DNA of 64,000 nucleotides from Warburgia ugandensis (lineage: Eukaryota; Streptophyta; Magnoliopsida; Canellales; Canellaceae): NCBI GenBank assembly GCA_035236585.1, contig CP141134.1, forward strand, positions 19,336,414 to 19,400,413. The letters are read 5' to 3'. Of this stretch, positions 13,101-23,539 are shown piece by piece. The notes under the pieces are model-generated. The model was not told where the DNA came from. It made no database searches and saw nothing but the letters and a program-made list of their open reading frames with translations. The stretch's first letter is position 1. Each line of letters opens with the position of its first letter. A program made the translations under genes and the position numbers.

Positions 13101-15170
13101 CACATTGCGATATCCGTGCGTATCTAGCAGCTCTTGAGATTATGCAGGTTGAGTCCTGCACTGTAAATGTTTCCCTTAAAGTTTAGAAACTTAATCGAAT
13201 AAGAGAAAAACTTACTGATAAACGTCACTTATCTTAGACACTGATTATATTTATAAAACCCTTGATAACTTAGGTATTCAAAGATCAGAATGCTGAAACT
13301 GGAACATAAACTCTGCAAATGGGAAATACAAGAAAGTTTGGAGTTACTCAGACATTCCTGTCAGGGTTTTTGGTACAGGGATTGCAGGCTGTGGATAGAC
13401 CCATGGATAGTGATTTCATCCCATGCTTTTGCAGCCCTCAAACGTAAACAAAATTATTTTGTAGCTATCATCTCATGGTTTTAGGGCTGTTTTGTCTATA
13501 GTTTGACAATATTAGTATTGTTTTGGGGTGCCAACACTAGGATATATATATATTACTGTTCATGGATTAGTTGGTAATAGTGGGATACAATATTACCAAC
13601 CATTGATTTGTTCATCCAAGGTTTGGTATCCCCTTCCAAGTGGCCCCAAATAGAGTTTGAAGAATTTTCTTACACTAGGTTGTGTAGTTATGCACTTCTA
13701 TGAAGCATGCCAAGTCAAAGGCCTTTGTTCATCGTTTAGGTATTTGAGTTCTCCATGTGGTTTTTCTATCCATGTCACTCAAGTCAAAGGCCTTTGTTCT
13801 AGAACCATATCTCACATTCAGGGCATACTAGAACTAAATTTAAAAGTTAAGTGTAGAAATGTAGTGCAGTTGCCATTTCAATGTTTGCCCTGGCCCTTAC
13901 TATTGGCATCTAGTGGATCTTCATTGTATGTCATTTATTCAGAAATGTAGTTCCTCCATCACTCTTTTTGCTTTTTGCATATGAATTTGCTGCATTAACA
14001 TACTATTGTCCTTTAATGAATCATAGCAGGATTATTACCCCGAAAGGCTTGGCAAGGTGTTTATGGTGCATGTGCCTTATGTGTTCATGACAGCGTGGAA
14101 GATCATCTACCCTTTTATTGACAAAAATACAAAGAAGAAGGTAGGTTTTGAAACTGAATGATGTTATTCAACTACAATCGAACTTGACAGACTGCTGTCA
14201 TATGGAATTTTAATTTATCAGTTAACTATGCCTGTTCTTCATTTTCTTCGTGCCAATTTTGATTGTGTATCAGAGAGACAGTCCATCGCCCATTTTATCC
14301 TCTTACTGAAACTGCAGTTAACATGTAGCTCTGTATTTGAGGCTCAGCAACGTCAATCCAGTGTCCATCTCTTGTGATACTTGGATGCAAGAAAAAAGTC
14401 AGGGATTTTTGTGGTTTAATCAAGAGCCTTTTTCATTGGAAGCTCCACAGAGAAGCTGAATGAGAGTGTGACCACACTCCTAATGGCAGAAGTTTATACT
14501 TATCAGGGACATTGGTCCTCTACATTGACAAGGATCCCAGCTTGAAGCTGACAAGAAATTGATGAGGGAGTGAATGCACAAAATAGGAGGAAAATCACAA
14601 TAGGTTTTAACTGGCAATAATTGTATCATGTACCAAAGCTGGTTAAGTCAAATACGTGGAGCAGTTTGCTAGAGCCATACAGAATAACAATCCTTAGATT
14701 CAGTTAGCCATGTATGGTGATTTTAACCCTGCTGCTGCTTGAAGCCTTAAAGCAGATACAAAGTCATTCAAGAACAAACAGCCTGAGGTTTTGGATAAAA
14801 AGTTTTAGACTATTTTATCCATGCTTCTGGCAATAGCAAAGGATAAGTTTAATATCTGTAGATAATTTTATTCAGGATTTGTTATCATCGTGCCAAGTAT
14901 TCCCTACTTCCTATAAAACATTGTCTAAGCATTGTCAGGAACTTGGTAGTTCATATTAACATCAAAGTACGCATGCCAAAACATCATTGCTTCACACAAT
15001 TTCTCCAAGTAAATAGCTGACTTTTGTTGTATTATTTTCCTCTGCAGATAGTTTTTGTGGAAAATAAGAACTTGAAGGCAACATTGTTGGAAGACATTGA
15101 TGAGAACCAGCTCCCAGAAATATATGGAGGCAAAATGCCACTAGTTCCAATCCAAGACTCAACAAGCTAG
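1018..15170 (+). CDS. Sec14-like (CRAL-TRIO) lipid-transfer protein, six exons, 251 aa
   Basis: Six exons (1018-1137, 12229-12487, 12903-12939, 13042-13147, 14030-14140, 15048-15170) join into one open frame of 756 nt including TAG. All introns are GT-AG. Residues 1-40 are an acidic leader and the start of the CRAL-TRIO N-terminal helices. LRRFLRARD (about 47-55) is the family's N-domain signature. The lipid-binding CRAL-TRIO fold runs from about 80 to 240, with EGWGYSHCDIRAY, YYPERLGKV and LPEIYGGK. Length and motifs match the small plant Sec14p-like group often annotated 'random slug protein 5-like'. Members bind and exchange phosphatidylinositol or other lipids at membranes; the exact ligand cannot be read here. 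An in-frame TGA at 988-990 supports the start. There is no signal peptide, transmembrane segment, GOLD or nodulin domain. It is the only intact host gene seen. Intron 1 is about 11.1 kb and full of antisense TEs. Confidence 0.93.
3770..3846 (+). mobile_element. Au-type SINE, 3' half only
   Basis: Matches the 3' half of the Au SINE family: a block resembling ATAGACCCTTGTGGTCC, a C-rich stretch, GGAGCTT, GTGCA, and the terminal GGGCTGCCCTTT. No tRNA-like promoter half is present. It abuts a fuller copy at 3857-4030, so the pair resembles a dimer or two insertions at one site. Confidence 0.75.
3857..4030 (+). mobile_element. Au-type tRNA-derived SINE, near full length
   Basis: Shows the tRNA-like A-box region (ATGGTAAAGTTGTC) and B-box GGTTCAAGG (3905-3913). 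The Au tail domain follows (GAAAACAGCCTCTTGC, ATAGATCC, TGGTCC, GGGAGCTTCATGCACCGG) and ends CTGCCCTTT. The length of about 175 bp fits the family, which is widespread in angiosperms. It lies in intron 1 in the sense direction. Confidence 0.85.
5300..8000 (-). mobile_element. Decayed Ty1/copia retrotransposon, antisense in intron 1
   Basis: On the minus strand, in pol order, remnants are readable with stops and shifts. They are: a pre-integrase region (FEFHPNLFYLQNYTKGSNL near 7540); an integrase zinc-finger/core start (CSICQND near 7070); the late integrase block WQYAFATAIYSI followed by SFDKLFGTPSF (6660-6540); a little reverse transcriptase; then LTLPSQPTRYVSLLANQL (about 5590-5550); and an RNase H trace at about 5450-5380. 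Most of the reverse transcriptase core is missing. No LTR pair was identified. The order gag-integrase-RT-RNase H marks copia, not gypsy. Confidence 0.75.
8794..11825 (-). mobile_element. RTE-type LINE, near full length, antisense in intron 1
   Basis: The minus strand matches, segment by segment, the LINE at 39769-43269. The 5' leader (CCCAAGCCCGGATAAAAG at about 11795-11812) and GGATCC-containing leader repeat (about 11600-11700) come first. Then come an endonuclease region (11500-10860), a linker (10818-10567), reverse transcriptase with an altered active site FIDDIVLV (about 9570) and GLALSPYLLMLIVDKLTKH, and the C-terminal ASWNKWRCAFGVLCD (9320-9270) and NKMREGRLR. It ends with CCCCTAATTGGGATAAAGC and a short TGATGATC tail. 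Frameshifts and stops make it dead. Conspicuous + strand open frames at 10421-10906 and 10948-11424 are only its antisense. Confidence 0.88.
12229..12487 (+). CDS. Sec14-like gene exon 2
   Basis: Codes residues 41-126 plus the first base of codon 127. It holds the CRAL-TRIO N-terminal helical domain (LRRFLRARDLDIGKA) and the first strand of the lipid-binding domain (GLPIGVVFGAKH). It begins after TTGTGCAG and ends AAGA before donor GTATGT, phase 1. Confidence 0.92.
12903..12939 (+). CDS. Sec14-like gene exon 3 (37-nt micro-exon)
   Basis: Short exon between acceptor TTACAG and donor GTATTT, phase 1 to 2. With the spliced A from exon 2 it reads SYVVYILQKLCA. A 37-nt exon is easily missed by gene finders, but without it neither frame nor family alignment is kept. 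Confidence 0.88.
13042..13147 (+). CDS. Sec14-like gene exon 4
   Basis: Begins after TTTTTGCAG and completes a Ser codon, then codes MPNGQEKFVAIADLEGWGY and on to LAALEIMQ (residues 140-174). This is the core of the CRAL-TRIO domain. Donor is GTTGAG, phase 0. Confidence 0.92.
13520..13655. repeat. Possible small MITE-like hairpin in intron 4
   Basis: The block is bounded by TTTGGGGTGCCAA-like and TGGCCCCAAA-like imperfect inverted ends and contains a perfect 9-bp inverted repeat (13571-13579 and 13591-13599, 11-base loop). No clear target duplication. Confidence 0.35.
14030..14140 (+). CDS. Sec14-like gene exon 5
   Basis: Codes residues 175-211, including YYPERLGKVFMVHVPYVF and WKIIYPFIDKNTKKK, the most conserved stretch of the CRAL-TRIO fold. 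Acceptor is CATAGCAG and donor GTAGGT, phase 0 at both ends. Confidence 0.93.
15048..15170 (+). CDS. Sec14-like gene exon 6 with stop
   Basis: Begins after CCTCTGCAG and codes residues 212-251 (IVFVENKNLKATLLEDIDEN, then LPEIYGGK) followed by TAG at 15168-15170. The ending QDSTS after the fold suits a small soluble Sec14 protein. Confidence 0.92.
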   Translation: MVFVENKNLKATLLEDIDENQLPEIYGGKMPLVPIQDSTS

Positions 15171-15242
15171 TTAACTACCACGATTGTCTCTTCTCTATGT
15201 GGTGCTAGTTAACTACCACGATTGTCTCTTCTCTATGTGGTG
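15167..15242 (+). repeat. Exact 38-bp tandem duplication spanning the Sec14-like stop codon
   Basis: 15167-15204 and 15205-15242 are identical 38-base units. The first contains the real TAG stop; the second lies in the 3' UTR. Identity implies a recent slippage-type duplication or an assembly artefact. Confidence 0.95.
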
Positions 15243-15263
15243 TATTCTGCCGATTCACGAGTA

Positions 15264-15269
15264 AATAAA
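15264..15269 (+). promoter_or_regulatory. Candidate polyadenylation signal AATAAA
   Basis: A canonical AATAAA lies 94 bases after the stop codon of the Sec14-like gene. Plant signals are loose, so the real cleavage site is not fixed. Confidence 0.5.
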
Positions 15270-15977
15270 ATTGGTCATAGAAGAAGAGTTCTTCCTTCAA
15301 TGTATAGCTCCTTTAAGCCATCTACTAGCATGCACTTTGTTGCCTGTGACCCATGAAATTCAGATATCTTAAAACTATATAACTTGTTGGAATATAAAGC
15401 AAATGGATATATTATTTGCTTTAGTTATGTTACTAGCACGGAGCCCTGGAGATGCCCAAGGTAGATAAGATAAGATATTGATAATATTCACTCTCAAATA
15501 TTTTTTCATTTTAGTTATTGAATTGAATATCATAGTTAGATGATCTATTGGAAATCTATTTTAATCTAAGTTTACTTAATAAGGTGTCAAGAAGATGAGC
15601 CATTTTGATCGCTAAAGATTTAGGTCTATATGTAGTAAGAGTTCTCTTAGAAGTTTGTTTCCTCATATAGGATGCCTATGAAATAGAAAGAGATAGAGTG
15701 GTGTTAGAGGTCAATTTAGGAAAGAGATAAAAATTTATCTCTCTTGATAGGAAAATCTAGAAATACTTAACAATTATATCAGATAAATTTTTTTTTGGCT
15801 AGATCATATACACAACTTTTGGGGCATAAGTAGCAAATTTATTTCCTCGAAGAACTTCTTTGTTTATATTAATATAGACTATTAAATAGATGGCTTAGAT
15901 CATTAAGATGATATAGCTTATTTGAGAAATATTTCTTCTCTTAGGATTTCTTTGTTTACATTAATAAAGAAATTACA

Positions 15978-15980
<3 letters not shown>
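15270..15980. other. AT-rich downstream flank, nothing recognised
   Basis: Downstream of the Sec14-like 3' UTR. No open frame or domain is recognisable. Weak internal similarities (CATTAATA..GAC..TATTA with TAGATGG) recur at 15865-15960 and 16745-16890, suggesting a low-copy dispersed repeat. Confidence 0.4.

Positions 15981-16048
<68 letters not shown>
15981..16048 (+). repeat. (TG)34 microsatellite
   Basis: An uninterrupted 68-base TG dinucleotide tract lies immediately upstream of the truncated LINE at 16055. Confidence 0.97.
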
Positions 16049-16049
<1 letters not shown>

Positions 16050-16054
16050 TATTA

Positions 16055-16603
16055 ATTCATGATAGCGGAGAGATTGAGAGGAATGTTATCCAAAGAATCC
16101 AAGTGGATTGGAACAAATGGAGATGTGCCTTTTGAGTTTTGCATGATTGTTGGGTGTTACTCAAACTCAAAGGAAAATTTATAGGATGGTTGTAAGGGCA
16201 CCTATGCTTTACGAATCTGAGTTTTGGCAATTAACGAATAACACATACATAGGATGCGTGTAGATGAAATAAGGATGTTGAGATGGATGAGTAACAAGAC
16301 AAAAAATAATATAATTAGAAATGAAAACATTAGAGGAAACTTAGGAGTAGCACCAATAGATAAGAAGATGAGAGATGGTGGACTTAAATGGTTTGGACAT
16401 ATCCAATGAAGACTGAAAATGGCACAGGTTAAAAGGATTTGATCTAAGTTGAACACTTAGAAAGGTTAAGCTATAAGACATTGATAGAAGTAGTGAGGAA
16501 AGATTTTAAAAACTATTTAACTAAATGAAGCCATGTTATGTAATAGAAGGGAATGGAAGAATAAGATTTATGTGGCCATTCCCTAATTGGGGTAAGGCCT
16601 TAT

Positions 16604-16674
<71 letters not shown>
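16055..16674 (+). mobile_element. 5'-truncated RTE-type LINE with (ATG)n tail
   Basis: Collinear with the last ~580 bases of the LINE at 39769-43269: it starts at the equivalent of about 42692 (ATTCATGATAG) and ends CCCTAATTGGGGTAAGGCC plus the trinucleotide tail. Several stops and indels break the frame. It is more diverged than the copy at 50889. No convincing target-site duplication was found. Confidence 0.85.
16604..16674 (+). repeat. (ATG)n microsatellite tail of LINE
   Basis: About 71 bases of ATG/GAT repeats at the LINE 3' end. RTE-type LINEs end in short microsatellite tails rather than poly(A); this one has expanded. Confidence 0.95.
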
Positions 16675-16679
16675 ATATG

Positions 16680-17303
16680 ATTAAATGGATAATTTTGATC
16701 ATTAAGATGAGGCTCGTATTTCTTTATTTTATTTAAATGCAGAGATTTATTTGTTTACATTAGAATGGACTATTAGATGGATGGCTTTGATAATTACGAT
16801 TAGGTTAATATTTTTTCTTTACACAAATACAAAGACTTATTTATTTACATTAATATGAACTATTAGATGGGATGCTTTGATTATTAAGATGACGTTTGAT
16901 TACTAATTTAAAAATGATACAATATAAAAAGAATTTAGGAAAGGACCCTACGAAATAGAAGAAATAGACGTTATATAGAGACTTTAGGAAAGGTAAGATG
17001 AGAATTAGAAATCTTAGGAATTGATATGTGCTTGTAAAAGAGAGGTAAATCTTTTAGGGGCCCATTTATCCAACAAATATGGCAAGATAAAATAAAATAA
17101 AATATTATATTTTTAAATCTTATAAAATCTTAGAATGGGAAAAAAGATAAGTAGCAAAATTGCCACATGTCAAAAGAAGAGAGTTGGGTGAAAAATTATA
17201 TTGCTTTATTATATAGTAAATTTTTGAAGATTTCATATATGTGTGTCTATATATATGTATGTATGTATATATATATATATATATTATTTATATTTATATA
17301 GTA
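16680..17303. other. AT-rich spacer, nothing recognised
   Basis: Contains short TA/TATG runs at 17225-17285 and AT-rich sequence. No coding potential seen. It ends at the left LTR of the gypsy element. Confidence 0.4.
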
Positions 17304-20077
17304 TGTAACACCCCGACATTTTATGACATTTTTTTTATAATAATAATAATAGCATTGGAGATCCCATGTTAAAAAATTTATTAATTATTTTGCTAAATAT
17401 TTCTTGAAATCTTCTGGGTGTTATTTTCTCTTTCCAAAACATCACAATTTTAATTTATAACATAAGTGTAATTTCGTGATAATAGAATTGAAATAATAGA
17501 CATGTCAATCAACGTCAAAATGCATCGGCGCCTTTATTTTCAAACCAATAAATATCCAAAACACGATAATAATATGGCCCAGGGTCTATCCATCTTAACA
17601 TCCCATTAAATGTCTACCATATGTTTAACTGTCTTAATCAAATCCATAGAATAAAGTATACAGTCCATAAAGAAAATCAAATGATAATCCTGTTTATTAA
17701 CTTACGTCACTGTCTATCAATCAAGTAAAGGAATCCCCCACTGCTATCACAGTTCCTCAATGGTCTTGCCCTTCGTAATGTTACGCTCGAGATCTGAAAC
17801 ATTGCAAAACAAAGCAATGCCTTAGCAAGCTATTGCTTGTGTAGGTACATAAACAATTAATGCAATAAAGATGAAATAACGATAATGACAAAATAAAATA
17901 TCTATCATTTATGACGATAAAATCATCATAACTCATGCTAACATAGTATCAATTTCTCAAGTATGCTAAAACATGCATTCTACGAATTTAAAATATGATA
18001 TGAATCAATGTAAATGAGCATACAATAATAATAATGACACCCTAAGGTAATGAGTCCCACAAGCGTCATATAAACAATTATCACTAATCATGAGTACTCA
18101 TATCCAACCTCTAAGTGTCGTCACACCCAGACATATCATCTCATCACCATGCTCATCATGCAAGCACACATAATAAGAGTATGGGCTGTCATGCCGCAGT
18201 GGCAATCCTTCATGGGTCTCAACCACCGCCGCTCCCCATCTACACCATAACGGGAGACTTAGCGTCCATCCCCATGGAAAGGCCCGGATCGGTAGTATGG
18301 ACTATCCATGTTACCAAACCCCTACCGAATGCCATCTACAGGCAGGTGTCTATTATATCACAATCTCATCACATCACAAATCTCGAAGGGTGGGTGGCCG
18401 GCCCTATCGTTCATAGCATGACGCCCACCGGGTGAGAGCACTCGTCATAAACACACAAAACATAGAAACCATATATATGCAAAAACTCAAGAGTACTCAT
18501 AGCTCACAGTCCCCAAGGCACGCTCCTCATCCTAGGGTTAGCCTATAAAAGGACCAGCCACCAAGTCTCCACTTTTCTTTCTTATGCAAATCCATCAATT
18601 TTAGTGATGTAATAAAGAAAAGGAATTTCTAATTATGCATAATAGATAACACCATCTCATGAAATCATTTGTAATAACCCCGTTTAATACATGATTGAAA
18701 TCAAGTAACAATCATAGTATTGAATTCTAAATCTAGCAAAATCAACGATTACTATCAAGTGAAATTTAAATTCAAAATCAATTATGATGTTCTAATCATG
18801 CAGGGTTTGAAAATCAAAATAAAACATTAATTGTCGTCACTTACCTCGACGTGAGATCACTCAATTTGCTCGAAAAATCCCTTTAACTTATATGTTCGGA
18901 TGCACTTGTCAATGCCACATCACTATTTTAAAATTCTTCTAAAGTAAAAGTGGTTATTTATAAGTTTTTAAGTTAAATCTAAGTCCACGTCATCAATACG
19001 GTCACAACACCTCTTCGGATCGCGATTTGGACTTCTGTAGCTCTCAAAATCAAGCTTTTTGTGAAAATACTTCATAAATTAATAATATTAATTTATAGGG
19101 TGTCGGGCCGTGCACTGTTATACACCGGTGACCCTGGTTTACATTGGGTTACACCGGCGCCCATTTTACATCGGGTTACGGCGATGCTCAGTTTACACTG
19201 GGTTATACTAGCGACGCAAAAACTGCCATCGAAGAAGACGACTAGCTTCCAGTCATCTCCAGTGACCCTACAGGTGTCCAAATCACTTAGTTTTTTAGCC
19301 ATTTTGTTCAAAACTTCATCTAGTTTCCATTTCTACCATCTTTTTGTATTATTTTTTCCAAAAACTATGTTTTTTATGCAATTTTTTCCATATTCCTAAA
19401 AACTTCCCTAAGTACTATTTTTCACGTTTTCTGGAAATACCAACCGTTGGATCTCTCCCAAATTTAAAGGATTTGATCTTGGGTCTCTTGTACACTAGAT
19501 GGATAGTCCGATTTGAAATCTAACATGGTTTCCTTAGTGGATTTACGCTCTAACAGTAGCGCACCTATTTTTCCTAAATTTTCATGTATTTTCTATTTTT
19601 CAAATATACCTATTTAATATAAAAATAAAGGGTTTAAGGCTTACCTTGATTTACTGGTATTTGTTGATGTCGTCGGAGCCCTACTTGCCGGAAAAATGGA
19701 AATTTTTGCAGAGGCTAGGGCTTTGTAAAAGAACGGTGCGATGAAATAGAGCGAGGGTGATTGAGGATCAGGCTAAGGGGAGGAGCTTGCGCTTGTGAAG
19801 GGGAATGAAACTCTTCCCCTTTTAAGCTTCTCCTCTGACGATTTCACTGGTGAAATCGCCGGATCAGATAGAGACGTGTAGAAGAAGGGGGGTGCCACCA
19901 TCAATTCAGGCCCCTGTGTTTTACGTCTCTGCCAGTGTATCAAAATACCCCTATAACTTCAACGGCTCATAACTTCTTCGTTTGAGCTCCGTTTTTCGCG
20001 TTCTTTATGGCGTTGGAATTTTTAATTTAATTTATTTAGTTAATTCTTAATTTATACCTAAATTTGAGGATATTACA
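17304..20077 (-). repeat. 3' LTR of the gypsy element
   Basis: A 2774-base direct repeat of 25251-28113, with + strand termini TGTAACACC and GGATATTACA. It contains three units of a minisatellite based on GTTTACACCGGGTTACACC at about 19110-19215. The open frame at 18115-18435 lies inside this LTR, has a counterpart in the other LTR and is not a gene. Confidence 0.93.
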
Positions 20078-20090
20078 TCCTTTCCTCCTT
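20078..20090 (-). other. Polypurine tract of the gypsy element
   Basis: The minus strand reads AAGGAGGAAAGGA directly before the LTR start TGTAATATCC, preceded by TTTCAAGGACGAAATT, a common Tekay/Del feature. It would prime plus-strand DNA synthesis. Confidence 0.8.
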
Positions 20091-20144
20091 ATAAAAATTT
20101 CGTCCTTGAAATTTAGCGACATACCTCTATATAAATAACTCTGG

Positions 20145-20528
20145 ATGGATCATTCACATCTCCTCTTTTGTTTCCTAGGTAGCCTCCTGTAATGAATGAT
20201 GCTGCCAAAAAACTTTGACTAATGTAATGGTCTTATTCCTTAACTCATTGACTTTCATATCCAGTATGCGCACCGGTCTCTCCTCAAACGTAATATCAGA
20301 CTGTAGCTCTCCTGGGATCTGCTCCAACACGTGTGAGGGATTTGGCACGTATTTTCTCAGCATGAAAACATGGAAGAGGTCATGTACATTTGCCAATTGT
20401 GGTGGTAAGGCTAGCTGGTATGCCACTGACCCAACTCTGCGTAAGATCTCAAAAGGTCCAATATACCTGGGGCTAAGCTTTCCTTTATTTCCAAACCTCA
20501 ACACTCCTTTCATAGGAGAAACTTTCAA
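20145..20528 (-). pseudogene. Gypsy integrase C-terminal GPF and chromodomain-like region
   Basis: LSPRYIGPFEILRRVGSVAY is the GPY/F module, then DLFHVFMLRKYVPNPSHVLE. After it VRILDMKVNELRNKTITLVK and VFWQHHSLQEAT resemble the chromodomain of chromoviruses, which directs insertion into heterochromatin. The expected W after EAT is a stop codon. Confidence 0.85.
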
Positions 20529-20627
20529 GAATACATGCTCACCTTCAAAGAACTATAAGTCTTTTCGCCTCTTATCTGCATAACTTTTCTGTCAACTGTG
20601 AGCTGTCAATAATCTCTTTCGAATGAG

Positions 20628-21400
20628 TCAGACTTTCTCTGCACACTCTTTCACTAACTCAAACCTCACAACGTGTCTTTCTCCTACATCACTCCAACAT
20701 AAGGGTGACCGACAAGGTCTGCCATAAAGTGCCTCATATGGAGCCATGCCAATACTATCATGATGACTATTATTATAGGCAAATACCACCAATGGTAAAT
20801 GATCTTCCCAGCTACCCTTCCAATCCATAACACAAGCTCGCAGCATATCTTCAATAGTCTAGATGGTCCTCTCGCTCTGTCCATCTGTCTGAGGATGAAA
20901 TGATGTGCTAAATTTTAGTCTCGATCCTAACGTCTCTTGCATGCTCTTCCAATATTTGAGGTAAACCGAGTATCTCGATCTGATATAATTGTCAAAGGAA
21001 CTCCATGTAGACTTACGATCTCCTTAACATATAATTTTGCTAAACTATCCACGGTTTGATTCTGTCTGATAGGAAGGAAATGAATGGACTTGATCAACCT
21101 GTCCACAACAACCCATATCATGTCATGGCCACTGACGGTCCTCGGAAGACCCATAATAAAGTCCATAGTGATATGATCCCACTTCCATTCAGGAAGGTCC
21201 GGTGTCTGGAGTAATCCTGATGGACGCTGATGCTCAGCCTTGACTTGCTGACACATCAAACATTGTGCCACACACTCTCCCACATCCTTCTTCATACCAT
21301 TCCACTAGAAATACCTCTTAAGATCTTGATACATCTTTGTACCTCCAGGATGAATCGTATACGGGGACTGGTGTGCTTCTTGAAGTAACTCACGCCTCAA
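20628..21400 (-). pseudogene. Gypsy integrase
   Basis: Zinc-binding part: HPGG near 21350 and [14 protein letters not shown] (21260-21220), with a stop just before at WNGMKK. Catalytic core: [10 protein letters not shown] and [11 protein letters not shown] supply the first two acidic residues. The frame shifts near 20930, and the rest (GPSRLLKICC; LVVFAYNNSHHDSIGMAPYE, 20846-20628) is in other frames. It would join element DNA to the host chromosome. Confidence 0.9.
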
Positions 21401-21508
21401 TTCGTCATCTGCCGGTACTACCAACCTTCCCTTAAATCTGACTCCTCCATTCGGTCCCCTCGAAAAATCTGCTTTATCTGTTAGATCCTGTGTCTCTTTA
21501 TCTTTGTC

Positions 21509-22234
21509 TTATGCCTCTAAGCTCCTATCGAAGAACTTAGACCGAGTCAACAAATTGGCAATCATTACTCCAGACTTCCTACTCAGGGCATCAGCAACGA
21601 CGTTAGCCTTCCCTAGATGGTACTGTATGGTGAAGTCGAAGTCTTTGAGATACTCCATCCATCTATATTGCCTCATGTTCAAATCACTCTGAGTAAAGAA
21701 GTACTTGAGGCTCTTATGATTAGTGAATACCTCAAATCTCTCACCATAAAGATAATGTCTCCAGGACTTCAACACAAATACCACCTCTGCTAACTCCAAA
21801 TAATGTGTTGGGTAATTTACCTCATGTGTCTTCAACTGTCTTGACGCATAGGTAATTACCTTCCCATGTTGCATCAACACTGCTCCTAATCCCTTGCTAG
21901 AGGCGTCGCAATAAACCACATAACCACCTGCACCTGATGGTAAAGTCAATACCTGAGCAGTAGTAAGTCTCCTCTTGAGCTCTTGGAAGCTCTCCTCGCA
22001 AGCCTCGGTCCATACAAATTGAGTGTCTTTCCTGATCAGGGTGGTCAATGGTAATGCAATCTTAGAGAATCCCTCTATGAAAAGACGATAGTATCCTGCC
22101 AACCTAAGAAAACTGCATATCTCAGTCACTGTCTTAGGCCTTTCCCAATGTAGTACTGCCTCAACTTTCACTAGATCCACGACCACTCCATCTTTAGATA
22201 CGATGTGGCCTAAGAACTGCACCTGGTCTAACAA
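21509..22234 (-). pseudogene. Gypsy RT connection and RNase H
   Basis: A 241-codon open stretch: [14 protein letters not shown] (end of RT), then the RNase H domain with [40 protein letters not shown] and [11 protein letters not shown], ending DALSRKSG. The catalytic Asp/Glu/Asp pattern (CDAS, ELAEV, TNHKS) is partly altered: ELAAV-type Ala is Glu and TDHKS-type Asp is Asn, so catalysis is doubtful. Confidence 0.9.
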
Positions 22235-22269
22235 AAAATACTCTTACTGAACTTGGCATACAATTGATG

Positions 22270-22952
22270 TCAACGAAGTGTGTCCAATACTGTGTGGAAA
22301 TGCTCTCTATGTGCCTCATGACTAGGCGAATAAATCAAGATGTCATCTACAAATACAATTACGAACTTATCCAAATAAGCTAAAAAAACACAGCTCATTA
22401 GATCCATGAACACTGCCAGTACGTTCGTCAATCCAAACGGCATCACTAAGAACTCATAATGACCATAGTGACTCCTAAAAGCAGTCTTCGAGGTATCCTC
22501 TTCTCTTACCCTCAACTGATGATATCCTGACCTCAAATCTATCTTGAAGAACACTTGTGCTGATTGGAGCTAATCAAACAAGTCATTTATGTGTGGCAAG
22601 GGGTATCGATTCTTTATAGTAACATTGTTCAACAACCGATAGTCAATGCATAGTCTCAATGATCCGTCCTTTTTCTTCACAAAAAGGACTGGTGCTCCCC
22701 ATGGTAATCCACTCGGCCTGATGAACCCCTTATCCAATAACTCTTGCAACTTCACTTTAAGCTCTCTCAACTCTGCTGGAGCCATTTGTATGGTGCTTTA
22801 GAGATAAGTGAGGTACCCGGCACAAAGTCAATGGTAAAGTCAACCTCCCTGCTTGGCGCCAATCTTGGTAACTCCTCAGGAAAGACATCAGCAAATTCAC
22901 GGACAACATCAATCTCGTCAAGCCGTGGTTGCTCCTTGTCCTCAACTGTCAC
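22270..22952 (-). pseudogene. Gypsy reverse transcriptase
   Basis: The lead-in EFADVFPEELPRLAPSREVD is in one frame (22952-22767). After a shift come [20 protein letters not shown] and IDYR (22785-22570), a stop, then [13 protein letters not shown] and the active-site strand [14 protein letters not shown] (FVDD) in 22554-22270. All the usual blocks are present, but a frameshift and a stop break it. Confidence 0.93.
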
Positions 22953-22959
22953 ATACGCG

Positions 22960-23457
22960 AGGAACGCGCTACACCCTTGTGTATAAAATCATGTTGCCTT
23001 CATAGCAGAAATGATACATGTACCTGACTGATCTTTCCTACCCTGGAATACTATTTATGGTTGCCTAGGTATAAGAAAAGTGATCTGCTTCTTTTGGCAG
23101 TCTACCATAGTACAATAGTTAGCTAACCAATCCATTCTAAGAATAATATCATAGTCTACCATGTCTAGTAAGATGAAGTCAGTGTCCATACTCACGCCTG
23201 ATATCTCTACGGGTATCTCTCAAAGATATTCGGTAGTCTCTATTGTCTCTCCCACCGGTATCATAATATCTAATCCAAATGTTGATTTGTGCACACATAC
23301 ATCAAGGCAAGATGCAAAAATGCATGATATAAAAGAATGTGTAGACCCTGTGTCAAAAAGGGCCCTAGCATGTCGATCTGAGACTAGAAGAGTACCTTCA
23401 ATGACCTGGTGTGATGCCTGTGCCTGTCCTAATGTGATAGTGAATACTCGTCCCTAA
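22960..23457 (-). pseudogene. Gypsy aspartic protease
   Basis: The minus strand near 23370-23340 reads ARALFDTGSTHSFIS, containing the DTG catalytic triplet of retropepsins. The domain precedes the reverse transcriptase, as in Ty3/gypsy elements. It would cleave the polyprotein. Confidence 0.85.
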
Positions 23458-23539
23458 CTACGTGGCGCGGTAGCTGTCTCTGCACCCATCTCGGTCTGCC
23501 TCTCTCTCTGCCCCTTAGGACAATCCTTAATGAAGTGGC

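Noticed and set aside
18115..18435. His/Ser-rich open frame, repeated at 26053-26283
   Set aside because: Both lie at the same place in the two gypsy LTRs; this is LTR sequence, with no domain and differing ends.
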